A DNA stretch of 26,267 bases from Holdemanella sp. MSK.7.32. Lineage in GTDB: Bacteria > Bacillota_I > Bacilli_A > Erysipelotrichales > Erysipelotrichaceae. The position numbers and the translations under genes are program-made. The notes below the pieces were generated by a model. It ran no database searches, was not told where the DNA came from, and worked only from the letters and a program-made list of their open reading frames with translations. This document shows positions 1 through 8,082 of the stretch, one piece after another; the first letter of the stretch is position 1; each line of letters starts with the position of its first letter. The stretch lies in NCBI RefSeq assembly GCF_024460475.1, contig NZ_JANFYN010000030.1, forward strand, positions 1 through 26,267, given 5' to 3'.

Positions 1-1150
1 TTTTATACGCAAAACTCGATAATGTTTTGTTTTCCTTCTTTGGTCGATAGAGCATTCTTGTCTTCAACTGCTTGAAATTCAAGTCTTCAACCACAAGACT
101 CTTCTTCTTGGATTTACAAAATCCCATGATTTCAATGGCCAGCTGATACAGTTCTTCATTTCGTTTGTTTTTGGTATTCTCTTTATGGATTGGATACTTC
201 TTGATCAGAACGATATTTCCATCCTTATTGGTTTCACATAGTGCTATATGGTCCACATTGATATCGATTCCTACGGCTCCATACAATGTATCTGTCTTTG
301 GAAGATTCATATGTTTTTCAAATATAGCTTTCACAATAAAGTATTCACCATAGTCCATCAGCTCATAGGCTACTGCCTTATCAGGTGAATTGTGTTTTTC
401 ATTGACTCTTGCGTACAATTCATCCTTGTACTTATGAAACTGCACTTTGAATACAATGTCTTTCTGCGTGCTTCGATAGGTCAGCATATCATTATCAACA
501 TTTAATTTGAAAAGGTTGTTTGAATACTTGCCTTGTCTTCTGCCTGTAATAAGCATTCTTCTTTGTCTTCTGAATCTAAAAGTTTCTAAATCACTTCTCA
601 GATTCTTTTTACCACCAAAACATACAGAAGGCATCTTTCTTTTAAGTTTGAACTCATTTCGATTTCTTCTGAATTTTAGATTGCGAATGATGCTCTTCAA
701 TCTTTTGATATTTGGATCCAATACCTGCACCTCATACAGATAATCTTCTACTGTATATTTCTTTTTCTTGGATCTATTGATCAGTTTCTCTTTTTCCTTT
801 AAAGCCTTCTTCAATTGATTCTCATTCTTTTTTAGTTTTTTGTTTATCTTTTTAAGACGAGTCTTGATCATATCTTGATTTTCTTTTTCAAGACATTTAA
901 GACTTTTCACCAAAGCCTTGGCCTCATAAATGGCAGATAAAGGAAAATAGTCACTTGTACCATAAAAGGACTTGATCATTCTTTGATCCGTGTCTGAATA
1001 AGTAACATCCTTATAAGCACGATCAAAGCAGATTTTGAATGCCTTATGAAGCATACAGTTATACAGTTCAAGATCCTTTTTTATGATGGATTCAGCTTCT
1101 GGTTCCAGATCTTTATAATAGATTCTTTGTGACATTGAAAACACCTTCAT
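1..1150 (-). CDS. TnpB-related RuvC nuclease of an IS200/IS605-type element (3' end beyond window)
   Basis: The frame is open for 383 codons from ATG 1150 to the window edge, so only the C-terminal part is missing. AGGAGG lies nine bases before the ATG. The N-terminal half is very basic, with a Lys-rich helical stretch around residues 85-125. A RuvC-like nuclease core follows: GIDIN with the first acidic residue D296, and VVEDLNF with the glutamate E355. The spacing and the NKTLSSFAYK ending fit TnpB. The zinc finger and third RuvC acid would lie off the left edge. TnpB proteins are RNA-guided nucleases carried by IS605/IS607 elements, and their guide RNA usually overlaps the 3' end of the gene, which is not visible here. 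No TnpA is seen on this side. The IS605-type TnpB-related family is a good match, but activity cannot be judged. Confidence 0.85.
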   Translation of the reverse strand, partial: MKVFSMSQRIYYKDLEPEAESIIKKDLELYNCMLHKAFKICFDRAYKDVTYSDTDQRMIKSFYGTSDYFPLSAIYEAKALVKSLKCLEKENQDMIKTRLKKINKKLKKNENQLKKALKEKEKLINRSKKKKYTVEDYLYEVQVLDPNIKRLKSIIRNLKFRRNRNEFKLKRKMPSVCFGGKKNLRSDLETFRFRRQRRMLITGRRQGKYSNNLFKLNVDNDMLTYRSTQKDIVFKVQFHKYKDELYARVNEKHNSPDKAVAYELMDYGEYFIVKAIFEKHMNLPKTDTLYGAVGIDINVDHIALCETNKDGNIVLIKKYPIHKENTKNKRNEELYQLAIEIMGFCKSKKKSLVVEDLNFKQLKTRMLYRPKKENKTLSSFAYK

Positions 1151-1180
1151 AAGGCTAGTCCTCCTGTTCTATCTGACTCT

Positions 1181-1186
1181 ATTATA
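1181..1186 (-). promoter_or_regulatory. -10 box of the TnpB-related gene
   Basis: A perfect TATAAT on the minus strand lies about 31 bases upstream of the start codon, followed by a purine-rich leader holding AGGAGG. The -35 region is poor. Confidence 0.45.
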
Positions 1187-1258
1187 CTATATTCAGAACG
1201 GGTTTAACAGGTAGATTTGAGACTTTCTAAATTATTTTATGTTTATTATTATATCACC

Positions 1259-1303
1259 AATGTGAATATGTGATATTTGTTGATATTCTCACATATTCAC
1301 ATT
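1259..1303. repeat. 15-bp inverted repeat between the two transposon genes
   Basis: The arms AATGTGAATATGTGA (1259-1273) and TCACATATTCACATT (1289-1303) are perfect complements separated by 15 bases. The repeat lies just before the IS91-type transposase start. It could be a terminal hairpin of one of the two elements, since IS605-type ends carry subterminal hairpins and IS91 ends carry dyads, or an operator. The sequence alone does not decide. Confidence 0.7.
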
Positions 1304-1324
1304 AAATTCACATATAATTAATAT

Positions 1325-2710
1325 ATGGACACTATTTATCATTCGAACATTCCAATTGAAACTCTATCATTATTAGATTGTGATGTTCGAAACTTTAATT
1401 TCATTCATCCCATCAAGAATATCTTCTTCGATAATATTGACTATATAAGAAAACTAGATGCTTCAGGTAAAGCTCGTCCTTGCATTTTAGACAATGCAGA
1501 ACGTTCACTACTTTGTCACACATGTTATCTTGGTTTTGACCAGTTTGAATGTCCTAATTGTGACAACTGGAATGTCGTCCCCCATTCTTGTCATTCTAGA
1601 TTTTGTAATGCCTGTGGTGTTAAATATGCCAAACAGCTTGTAGCCAAAGCCATTTCTTTTTGTCTTGACTGCCCTCATAGACACATTGTCTTTACTATTC
1701 CTAAAGAACTTAGAAACTGGTTTAGACAAGACCGTACTCAACTCAATCTTTTGTTTGTTGCAGCTAGAAACACCATTTCCATTCTTACCAATAAATCTCT
1801 TGCCGATAAACTCAAAAAGAAAAAGCTTTCTGATACTCACTATATATTCAAAGATATTTCTGTTCGTAATGAATTTAGTATGATTGCCACTATACATACT
1901 TTTGGAAGAGACCTTAAATGGAATCCACACATCCATTGTCTTATTCCTGAATTGATCTATTCTTTTAAAAAAGATAAAATCAAAACATTTCATCATTTCA
2001 ATTTTACTAAGCTTAGAAAAACTTTTCAGTTTGAATTAATCCGACTCATACAAGAAGCCGGTGGATTAAAGAAACCTGAAGAAAAGAACAGACTCTATAA
2101 GAATCATCCCAAAGGATTCTATGTCTATGCCAAATTCAAATCAGATGACAATGATTCCAACAATGCCTCATCTAATAAAAACAGTAAAGATATTCAAGGC
2201 TGCGTAAACTACTTCATTCGCTATGCCGGAAGGCCTGCAATGGCTGAAAACAGAATCACAGAATACAATAAAGAATCAAAGACTGTCAGCTGATTCTACA
2301 ATGATCATAAGGATGAGAAAAGATATGATGTCACAGATAATGTGATCGACTTTATAAATCGTCTCATCATACATATACCAGACTACCATTTCTTAACCAC
2401 TCGATATTATGGATTCTATGCCAATGCATCTAAGAAAACATTGGACAAAGTTCATGCACTTCTTGGAATCAAAAAGAATAAGGATTATTCTCGTGAAACC
2501 AGAAAAAAGAAATTAAAAAACAAACTCAATAAATTCAGATACCGCACACACTTGATTGATTCTTTTAACAGAGACCCAATTCAATGTAAATGTAAAGCCA
2601 CAATGCAGTATACTTATACATATAATCCATTCAAGGACAAAAGAAATGACAGAACATACAGAAAAGAATGTATTGATGAAATGATTCAAATGTATAAAAG
2701 AAGATTATGA
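1325..2710 (+). pseudogene. IS91-family HUH (Y2) transposase, interrupted by in-frame TGA
   Basis: Codons run from ATG 1325 to TGA 2291-2293 (322 residues) and continue in the same frame to 2710. Near residues 64-100 are repeated CxxC and HxCxxxFCxxC patterns, the zinc-binding domain of IS91/IS801 transposases. WNPHIHCLIPE near residue 200 supplies the HUH metal site. The catalytic tyrosine motif, RYYGFYAN, lies only after the TGA (around 2401-2424). The stop falls where relatives have Trp (TVS-stop-FYNDH), so a TGG to TGA change is the simplest explanation. The upstream product would have the metal site but no tyrosines and should be inactive unless the stop is read through. No Shine-Dalgarno sequence is seen before 1325. 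No other frameshift is seen. Confidence 0.85.
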
Positions 2711-2842
2711 TTAACAAGAACTCCATACTAAACAAGGCTATTTACAATAGTCTGTTTTGTCATGCCTATATAATGCTAGATTCAAATAATTCAGTCATTT
2801 TTAAATCTCCAGATTCAACTTCTCCGAAACCAATTTCTTAAT
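2711..2842. other. Probable right flank of the IS91-type element
   Basis: This AT-rich stretch has no ORF. It holds a small hairpin, CTATT-TAC-AATAG, near 2738-2750. The right end of the IS91-type element (its origin end) should lie here or in the neighbouring terminator, but no boundary can be fixed without a second copy. Confidence 0.3.
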
Positions 2843-2844
2843 AT

Positions 2845-2866
2845 AAAAAAGACCCCGAAGGGTCTT
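2845..2866 (-). terminator. Rho-independent terminator of eno
   Basis: On the minus strand AAGACCC and GGGTCTT pair around a UUCG tetraloop closed by C-G, followed by six T. It sits 27 bases past the enolase stop. Confidence 0.93.
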
Positions 2867-2892
2867 AATTAGCTAAAGTTCTTAGTGAAATA

Positions 2893-4221
2893 CTACTTTT
2901 TGAATTCAACAGCTGGTAAGTTGTAGAAAGTCTTGTCTCCAAGGTATTCAGCAACGTTAACAGTTCCACGTTGGTTCAATTCGTCTTCAATACGCATTAA
3001 ACGGTTGTATTTAGCAATACGGTCTGTACGGCTTAATGAACCAGTCTTGATTTGTCCTGCGTTCAATCCAACAGCGATGTCAGCGATTGTAGTGTCTTCA
3101 GTTTCTCCTGAACGGTGAGATACGATGCAAGTGTATCCATGTTTCTTAGCCATTTCGATAGCGTCGAATGTTTCAGTTAAAGTACCGATTTGGTTAACTT
3201 TAATTAAGATTGCATTAGCGATTCCTTTTTCGATTCCTTCGTAAAGGATTGAAGGGTTAGTTACGAATAAGTCGTCACCAACTAATTGTACTTTGTCTCC
3301 TAGACGGTCAGTTAATTTTTTCCATCCGTCCCAGTCGCTTTCTCCTAATCCATCTTCGATAGAGATGATTGGGTATTTAGCGATCCATTCTTCGTACATG
3401 TCGATCATTTCATCGCTAGTCTTAGTTCCTTGACCAGATTTTTTCAATTCATATAATCCAGTTTCAGTGTTGTGGAATTCAGAAGCAGCAACGTCCATTG
3501 CAATCTTCATGTCTTTTCCTGGAACATATCCAGCAGCTTCCATAGCTTCAACTAATAATTCAAGAGGTTCTTCGTTTCCATCTTTACAGCTTGGAGCGAA
3601 TCCACCTTCGTCACCAACGTTAGTGTTGTATCCTTTTTTCTTTAATACAGATTTTAAAGCGTGGAAAGTTTCAGCAGCCATACGAACAGCTTCTTTTTCA
3701 CTCTTAGCACCAACTGGCATAATCATGAATTCTTGGAAATCTACTGTAGAGTCAGCGTGTGATCCACCGTTGATAACGTTGCACATAGGAACTGGCAATG
3801 TTTTTCCGTTGAATCCACCGAAGTATTTGTATAAAGGTTCTCCGTAGAAATCAGCAGCTGCTAAAGCACAAGCCATAGAAACACCTAAAGTAGCGTTAGC
3901 ACCTAAATTTTTCTTGAATGGGTCTCCATCCAATTCTAACATTGTTTTGTCAATTAATACCTGGTCACGGCAATCCATACCGATAATTTTTGGAGCAATT
4001 TTAGTGTTTACGTTTTCAACAGCTTTAGTTGTTCCTTTTCCCAAGTAACGAGCTTTATCTCCATCACGTAATTCTAAAGCTTCACGAACACCAGTACTTG
4101 CACCACTTGGTACCATAGCACGTCCGTAAGCACCAGATTCTGTAGTTACTTCAACTTCAACAGTTGGATTTCCACGTGAATCTAGAACTTCACGAGCATA
4201 TACATCAACAATAATAGGCAT
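2893..4221 (-). CDS. eno: Enolase
   Basis: Enolase converts 2-phosphoglycerate to phosphoenolpyruvate in glycolysis, in the cytosol. The 442-residue product has the whole family pattern in order: EVLDSRGNPTVE at the N-terminus, SGASTG (mobile loop), NVGDEGGFAP, MDVAASEF, SIEDGL and GDDLFVTN (Mg ligands), LIKVNQIGT with the catalytic lysine, and SHRSGETED. The start is fixed by AGAGGAGG about ten bases upstream. The gene has its own promoter in the gap behind the U32 gene and its own strong terminator, so it is probably a single-gene unit. It is about ten residues longer than most enolases, with no missing motif. Confidence 0.98.
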   Translation of the reverse strand: MPIIVDVYAREVLDSRGNPTVEVEVTTESGAYGRAMVPSGASTGVREALELRDGDKARYLGKGTTKAVENVNTKIAPKIIGMDCRDQVLIDKTMLELDGDPFKKNLGANATLGVSMACALAAADFYGEPLYKYFGGFNGKTLPVPMCNVINGGSHADSTVDFQEFMIMPVGAKSEKEAVRMAAETFHALKSVLKKKGYNTNVGDEGGFAPSCKDGNEEPLELLVEAMEAAGYVPGKDMKIAMDVAASEFHNTETGLYELKKSGQGTKTSDEMIDMYEEWIAKYPIISIEDGLGESDWDGWKKLTDRLGDKVQLVGDDLFVTNPSILYEGIEKGIANAILIKVNQIGTLTETFDAIEMAKKHGYTCIVSHRSGETEDTTIADIAVGLNAGQIKTGSLSRTDRIAKYNRLMRIEDELNQRGTVNVAEYLGDKTFYNLPAVEFKK

Positions 4222-4258
4222 AATTAAAATATCCTCCTCTAAGCCTTAAGCTAATAAA

Positions 4259-4287
4259 ATAATAGCACGCAAGCCATCTAAAATCAA
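4259..4287 (-). promoter_or_regulatory. eno promoter
   Basis: TTGATT (4287-4282) and TATTAT (4264-4259) are spaced by exactly 17 bases. The -35 box overlaps the stop codon of the U32 gene. Confidence 0.65.
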
Positions 4288-6449
4288 CGATTATAGGCTC
4301 TGAAAGCGGTTTTAACTTCCTCTTGGTTCTCATCAGTAAACACAAAGCGGAAATGTTTTATTCCATACGATTCATAATCTTTTCGATTTTCAATTTCATT
4401 CATAATATTCACACCATACAATCGCATGTGACAATCTTTATCTCCAAGCAAAAAGACACGCTTTCCATCTAAGCCTTCAAGCTCATAACGATGATGATGA
4501 CACAAACCGCAATTCATTCGCTTACCATCTTTTAAAGCCGTATTTACAGGACAATGTTTCATCGTCATCAAGCGTCGTTTCTGATATAAAGTCTTATAGA
4601 CTGGAGCATCAAAATGATAACGATTCGAAAAGCCCTTCATTATTTCTTCAACCTGATACTTGTCACACTCATCACTGATTACACAACTTTCATATCCCAT
4701 TTCTAAGATAGCAGCCACACTATATGAATTGGAAACATTTAATGAATCTACTATTTTTCCTTTACCTAGATGCGCATTCACAAATCCATCAACACTCGTT
4801 ATATTTGACTTTTCTAAGATTTGATTACCGTTAAACATTTCACTAACATAACAAGAAGAATCATCAACCTTTTGATTCATTGAATTAATTTCAAACAAAT
4901 CAAATGAGGTTTTACTTTTCTGTGGAATATAACTATATTCTTTTTCAACAAGCGGCTCCTGTTTTAAACAAGCCTCTTTCATTTTCTCAAGAGCATCCCT
5001 ACGAAGTTGGTTCATGACAGAAATTGGAAAATAAATGTCTTTACCCAAATGATATTCAATATGATCAAAACTTGCCCAACTATCTTTTGTCTTAGAAAAC
5101 TGTTTGTTTAACGTTTCTTCATCCGTTGCACGCTTTAAAGCCTGTACACTATCAATTTCAGTAGAAACGCAAACGCTTGTCGAATCCTTATACACTTCCA
5201 TTACCATCGGCTTTCCAACTGCGCTACAAGTTACAATCGCATTAACCTTGCTTTGACGATTCGAAGTACGAATTTTTTCATCGATTGTTTTATTCAATTC
5301 AGAATCCATTGTTTTACGAACAATACTACCTACATGCACGCCTAACGGTCCTTCGATTAGAACTGTATTATTTTTAGGCATGAAAGAAATCAACTTTTGT
5401 TTCTTATCATACATAAAATTCACATGACAACCCAAGTTCTCTTTTTCAAAACGAATTCCATCATTTTGATGCAGATCTTGACTTAATTGAATACAAATCT
5501 TATTTTTATTTACCTTTACAACCTTGCCAATTTCAATTCCTTGATGATTACAAGTTTTACTATTCATTAATTCTTTGCCACAAGCCCTATACATATGACC
5601 TACAGTATATTCTCGATTGAATGTAACACGTAAGTTTTGTTTGTCCTCAACATTTCGTTCCATATTCTCTAATACCTTTTTGACTTGTGAAACACTCTCA
5701 TAAACATATGGAGCACTCTTCATTCGCCCTTCAATTTTTAACGAACAAACCCCCATATCCGCTAATGTATTCACTTCATCAATCAAAGATAGATCTTTTG
5801 GACTTAATACATATTCTCCATGCGTATCTACTTTATTTCCATCTTCATAAAGAGTGTATTTCATTCGACATGGCTGTGCACACATTCCACGATTTCCACT
5901 TCGTCCATAATGTACACTTGAAAAATAACATTGTCCCGAATAACAAATACATAAAGCTCCATGCACAAAAACTTCCACTTCAATACCTGTATCTACACAT
6001 GCTTGAATTTCTTCTTTTGTACATTCTCTAGCTAAAACAACACGTTGAACACCTAATTTTTTTAGTTGTTCAATTTGATAAGGATTAGAAACTGAAAGCT
6101 GTGTAGAAGCATGTAGCACCAAATTGGGTAGTCTATGATGCAAAAGATGAATAAATCCTAAATCTTGAATGATCAAAGCATCTACACCAAAAGAATGAAC
6201 CATCTTTGCCATATTGTAGGCATCTTCCATTTCATCCTCATATAATATTGTATTCATCGTAATATATACTTTTACGCCACACAAATGACATCTTTCAATA
6301 ACTTCTTTTGTAGTTTCTAAGTCAAAATTATTTGCGAATGCCCTAGCCCCAAAACTAGGCAAACCAAAATAAACAGCATCACATCCTGCTGCTAATGCTG
6401 CATTTAATGCTTCCATACTTCCTACGGGTGCTAATATTTCTGGTCTCAT
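4284..6449 (-). CDS. Long U32-family protein, probable 23S rRNA hydroxylation factor (RlhA-like)
   Basis: This 721-residue protein matches the long U32 family (E. coli RlhA/YdcP type). Relatives take part in prephenate-dependent hydroxylation of 23S rRNA cytidine, and shorter relatives (TrhP) act on tRNA uridine. The N-terminus, MRPEILAPVGSMEAL, begins the barrel. The signature EVFVHGALCICYSGQCYFS, near residues 159-177, is followed by GNRGMCAQPCRMKY; C167, C174, C190 and C194 are the likely iron-sulfur ligands. A second Cys/His group (HCPVNTA, NCGLCHHHRYE) lies near the C-terminus, as in two-unit U32 proteins. An in-frame TTG lies six codons upstream, but AAAGGAGC sits seven bases before ATG 6449, so that start is used here. 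The gene follows the DtxR/MntR-like gene across a terminator-like hairpin. The family is certain; the exact RNA target is inferred. Confidence 0.85.
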   Translation of the reverse strand: MRPEILAPVGSMEALNAALAAGCDAVYFGLPSFGARAFANNFDLETTKEVIERCHLCGVKVYITMNTILYEDEMEDAYNMAKMVHSFGVDALIIQDLGFIHLLHHRLPNLVLHASTQLSVSNPYQIEQLKKLGVQRVVLARECTKEEIQACVDTGIEVEVFVHGALCICYSGQCYFSSVHYGRSGNRGMCAQPCRMKYTLYEDGNKVDTHGEYVLSPKDLSLIDEVNTLADMGVCSLKIEGRMKSAPYVYESVSQVKKVLENMERNVEDKQNLRVTFNREYTVGHMYRACGKELMNSKTCNHQGIEIGKVVKVNKNKICIQLSQDLHQNDGIRFEKENLGCHVNFMYDKKQKLISFMPKNNTVLIEGPLGVHVGSIVRKTMDSELNKTIDEKIRTSNRQSKVNAIVTCSAVGKPMVMEVYKDSTSVCVSTEIDSVQALKRATDEETLNKQFSKTKDSWASFDHIEYHLGKDIYFPISVMNQLRRDALEKMKEACLKQEPLVEKEYSYIPQKSKTSFDLFEINSMNQKVDDSSCYVSEMFNGNQILEKSNITSVDGFVNAHLGKGKIVDSLNVSNSYSVAAILEMGYESCVISDECDKYQVEEIMKGFSNRYHFDAPVYKTLYQKRRLMTMKHCPVNTALKDGKRMNCGLCHHHRYELEGLDGKRVFLLGDKDCHMRLYGVNIMNEIENRKDYESYGIKHFRFVFTDENQEEVKTAFRAYNR

Positions 6450-6465
6450 TTTCCTTGCTCCTTTC

Positions 6466-6496
6466 AAAATAAAAGCTACAGATACAATCTATAGCT
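6466..6496 (-). terminator. Terminator-like hairpin after the DtxR/MntR-type gene
   Basis: AGCTATAGAT and ATCTGTAGCT form a 10-bp stem (one G-U pair, loop TGT) followed by TTTATTTTG. It overlaps the regulator stop codon and precedes the U32 Shine-Dalgarno by only a few bases. It may terminate, or attenuate read-through into the U32 gene. Confidence 0.6.
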
Positions 6497-6866
6497 AGTC
6501 TTTATTATTTTGATAATACTTTTTAATTGCCTCAAAAGTTTCTTGCGAAATCACATGTTCAATACGACAAGCATCTTCTGTCGCAATATTTTTAGGTACA
6601 CCTATATTTTGTAGCATATCTGAAAAGAAAGTATGACGCGCATATGTTTCTTCTGCGATTCTCTTTCCTTCTTCACTTAAAGTTAAAAATTTACTAACAT
6701 CTAAAACAATTAATCCTTGCTCAGACAATAATTTTACGGCATGTGAGACGCTAGGCTTAGAAAAACCCAAATAACTTGCGACATCAACACTACGAACATG
6801 ATCTAAACATTTTGATAAAACTAATATGGCTTCTAAATAATCTTCCATCGATTCGCCTAACTGCAT
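6495..6866 (-). CDS. DtxR/MntR-family metal-dependent transcriptional repressor
   Basis: The product is 123 residues from ATG 6866, which has GAGGAG seven to eight bases upstream; the ATG two codons earlier is too close to it. The family pattern is clear: MEDYLEAI at the N-terminus, a winged helix with SKPSVSHAVKLL, then a dimerisation domain. Candidate metal ligands by comparison are D9, E12, H78, C100, E103 and H104. D9 and E12 look MntR-like. C100 in EDACRIEHVIS is the residue type found in DtxR/IdeR, where MntR has Glu. The metal, Mn or Fe, is therefore uncertain. There is no SH3-like third domain, as in MntR. It probably represses metal-uptake genes elsewhere; none is adjacent. Confidence 0.85.
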   Translation of the reverse strand: MQLGESMEDYLEAILVLSKCLDHVRSVDVASYLGFSKPSVSHAVKLLSEQGLIVLDVSKFLTLSEEGKRIAEETYARHTFFSDMLQNIGVPKNIATEDACRIEHVISQETFEAIKKYYQNNKD

Positions 6867-6913
6867 ATTCATTACTCCTCTAATTCTTTTCTTTAATTTT
6901 AAGCTAGTCCTCT

Positions 6914-6941
6914 TTTAAAGTCAATTGTCATGACATATAAT
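6914..6941 (+). promoter_or_regulatory. Promoter of the TetR-type gene with internal palindrome
   Basis: TTTAAA (6914-6919) and a perfect TATAAT (6936-6941) are separated by 16 bases. The spacer contains the perfect palindrome TGTCATGACA (6926-6935), a candidate operator, perhaps for the TetR-type protein itself. The predicted transcription start coincides with ATG 6948. Confidence 0.55.
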
Positions 6942-6947
6942 AGTTAT

Positions 6948-7478
6948 ATGAACGATACAAAACTAACGATTGCAAATGCGCTATTAATTCTATTAAAGAC
7001 ACAACCATTAAACAAGATTACAGTCACGCAGATCACAAAAGAAGCAAATCTGACAAGACAAACATTTTATCGTAATTTTGAAGATAAAGAAGATCTAGTG
7101 AATTGGTATTTTGAAAAGCTATGCCTAGACTCTTTTAAAGAAATGGCTGATCAAACTACTTTAAAAGAAGCTTTGATCAAAAAATTCACTTTTATCCAAA
7201 GCCAAAACACATTCTTTAAAGAAGCCTTTAAAGAAGATGACTACAATTCTTTGACAAACTATGACTATCGCTGTATCTATGATTTCTACAAAAAGAAAAT
7301 CGAAACAAAAACAACAATTGATCCACAACTAGACTTTCTACTTCAAATGTATTGTCATGGATCTATTGAAATGACTAAGTCCTGGGTCGAAAAAAATATG
7401 TATCTAGATATAGAAACGCTAGTCAATATGTTGATTGAATCCATGCCCGAAAGATTGAAACAATATGTCAATCTTTAA
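6948..7478 (+). CDS. TetR/AcrR-family transcriptional regulator
   Basis: The N-terminal helix-turn-helix, near residues 5-50, is typical: NKITVTQITKEANLTRQTFYRNF. The C-terminal all-helical half resembles the domain often seen in DhaS-like and other Firmicutes TetR proteins, where it binds ligands or partner proteins. Two starts are possible: ATG 6930 and ATG 6948 (176 residues). The first lies inside the promoter between -35 and -10, so 6948 is preferred. Neither has a Shine-Dalgarno, and 6948 may be leaderless. The gene diverges from the DtxR-type gene, and its end overlaps the pentapeptide-repeat gene tail to tail by 11 bases. No target can be named; autoregulation through the promoter palindrome is plausible. 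Confidence 0.8.
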   Translation: MNDTKLTIANALLILLKTQPLNKITVTQITKEANLTRQTFYRNFEDKEDLVNWYFEKLCLDSFKEMADQTTLKEALIKKFTFIQSQNTFFKEAFKEDDYNSLTNYDYRCIYDFYKKKIETKTTIDPQLDFLLQMYCHGSIEMTKSWVEKNMYLDIETLVNMLIESMPERLKQYVNL

Positions 7479-8082
7479 CTACAATACCTAAAAGTCTCAC
7501 AAATTCAAGTGCCTGGGATGAATTCACGACAACACCTGTTAATTTATCACTCGACACCGCAATGTTTTCAATTTCACAGCTTGAGAAATCAAGCTCTTTT
7601 AATTTTGTGTTAAACCATTCCGTTGAATTTAATATACATTTATCAAATGAAGTCTTTTTAAAATTACATTGAACAAATCCTGAACCCGTTAAATCATTGA
7701 TGTCAAATGCACAATCTTTAAATGTACTGCCACCAAAGTCACAATAATGTCCTTTGCATAATTGAAATAATGTATCTTGAACTAAGCTTTGTGAAAGCTC
7801 CATTCCACTGATTCGACAAGAAATGAAATGAACACGGCTTAAACTACATTGATTCAAGTGTACATTTACAAATTCACAATGATCAAAAATAATATCCATA
7901 CACTCGATAAAGCTAAAGCTACAATCTTTAAATTGACACTTGCTAAATTTACACCCATCCATCGTGATATTATCTACGTTTTCTTCAATACAAACATTCT
8001 CAAATATATAATCACTCACATACGATTCATATGTCCATTCATCCATTTGTTCAAGACTCGTATTGATTTTTAACTTTTTCAT
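7468..8082 (-). CDS. Pentapeptide-repeat protein, Cys-rich
   Basis: From about residue 30 to 185 the 204-residue chain is a run of degenerate five-residue repeats with Phe, Leu or Ile at the centre and many Cys or Ser in between (CKFSKCQFKDCSFSF, TFKDCAF, CNFKKTSFDKC). This pattern folds into a right-handed quadrilateral beta-helix. Family members include Qnr and MfpA, which protect DNA gyrase, but most have no known function and nothing here points to gyrase. There is no signal peptide or membrane segment, so it should be cytosolic. Its ATG overlaps the stop of the upstream gene (ATGA), so translation is probably coupled. Confidence 0.8.
   Translation of the reverse strand: MKKLKINTSLEQMDEWTYESYVSDYIFENVCIEENVDNITMDGCKFSKCQFKDCSFSFIECMDIIFDHCEFVNVHLNQCSLSRVHFISCRISGMELSQSLVQDTLFQLCKGHYCDFGGSTFKDCAFDINDLTGSGFVQCNFKKTSFDKCILNSTEWFNTKLKELDFSSCEIENIAVSSDKLTGVVVNSSQALEFVRLLGIVVKD

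Noticed and set aside
165..743. Plus-strand ORFs within the TnpB region
   Set aside because: They are antisense to a clear TnpB-related frame, are hydrophobic by codon mirroring and have no ribosome sites.
1325..2710. UGA read as Trp in this organism
   Set aside because: Several intact genes end at TGA where it must be a stop, for example before the terminator at 10054 and at the ATGA overlap at 8079-8082.
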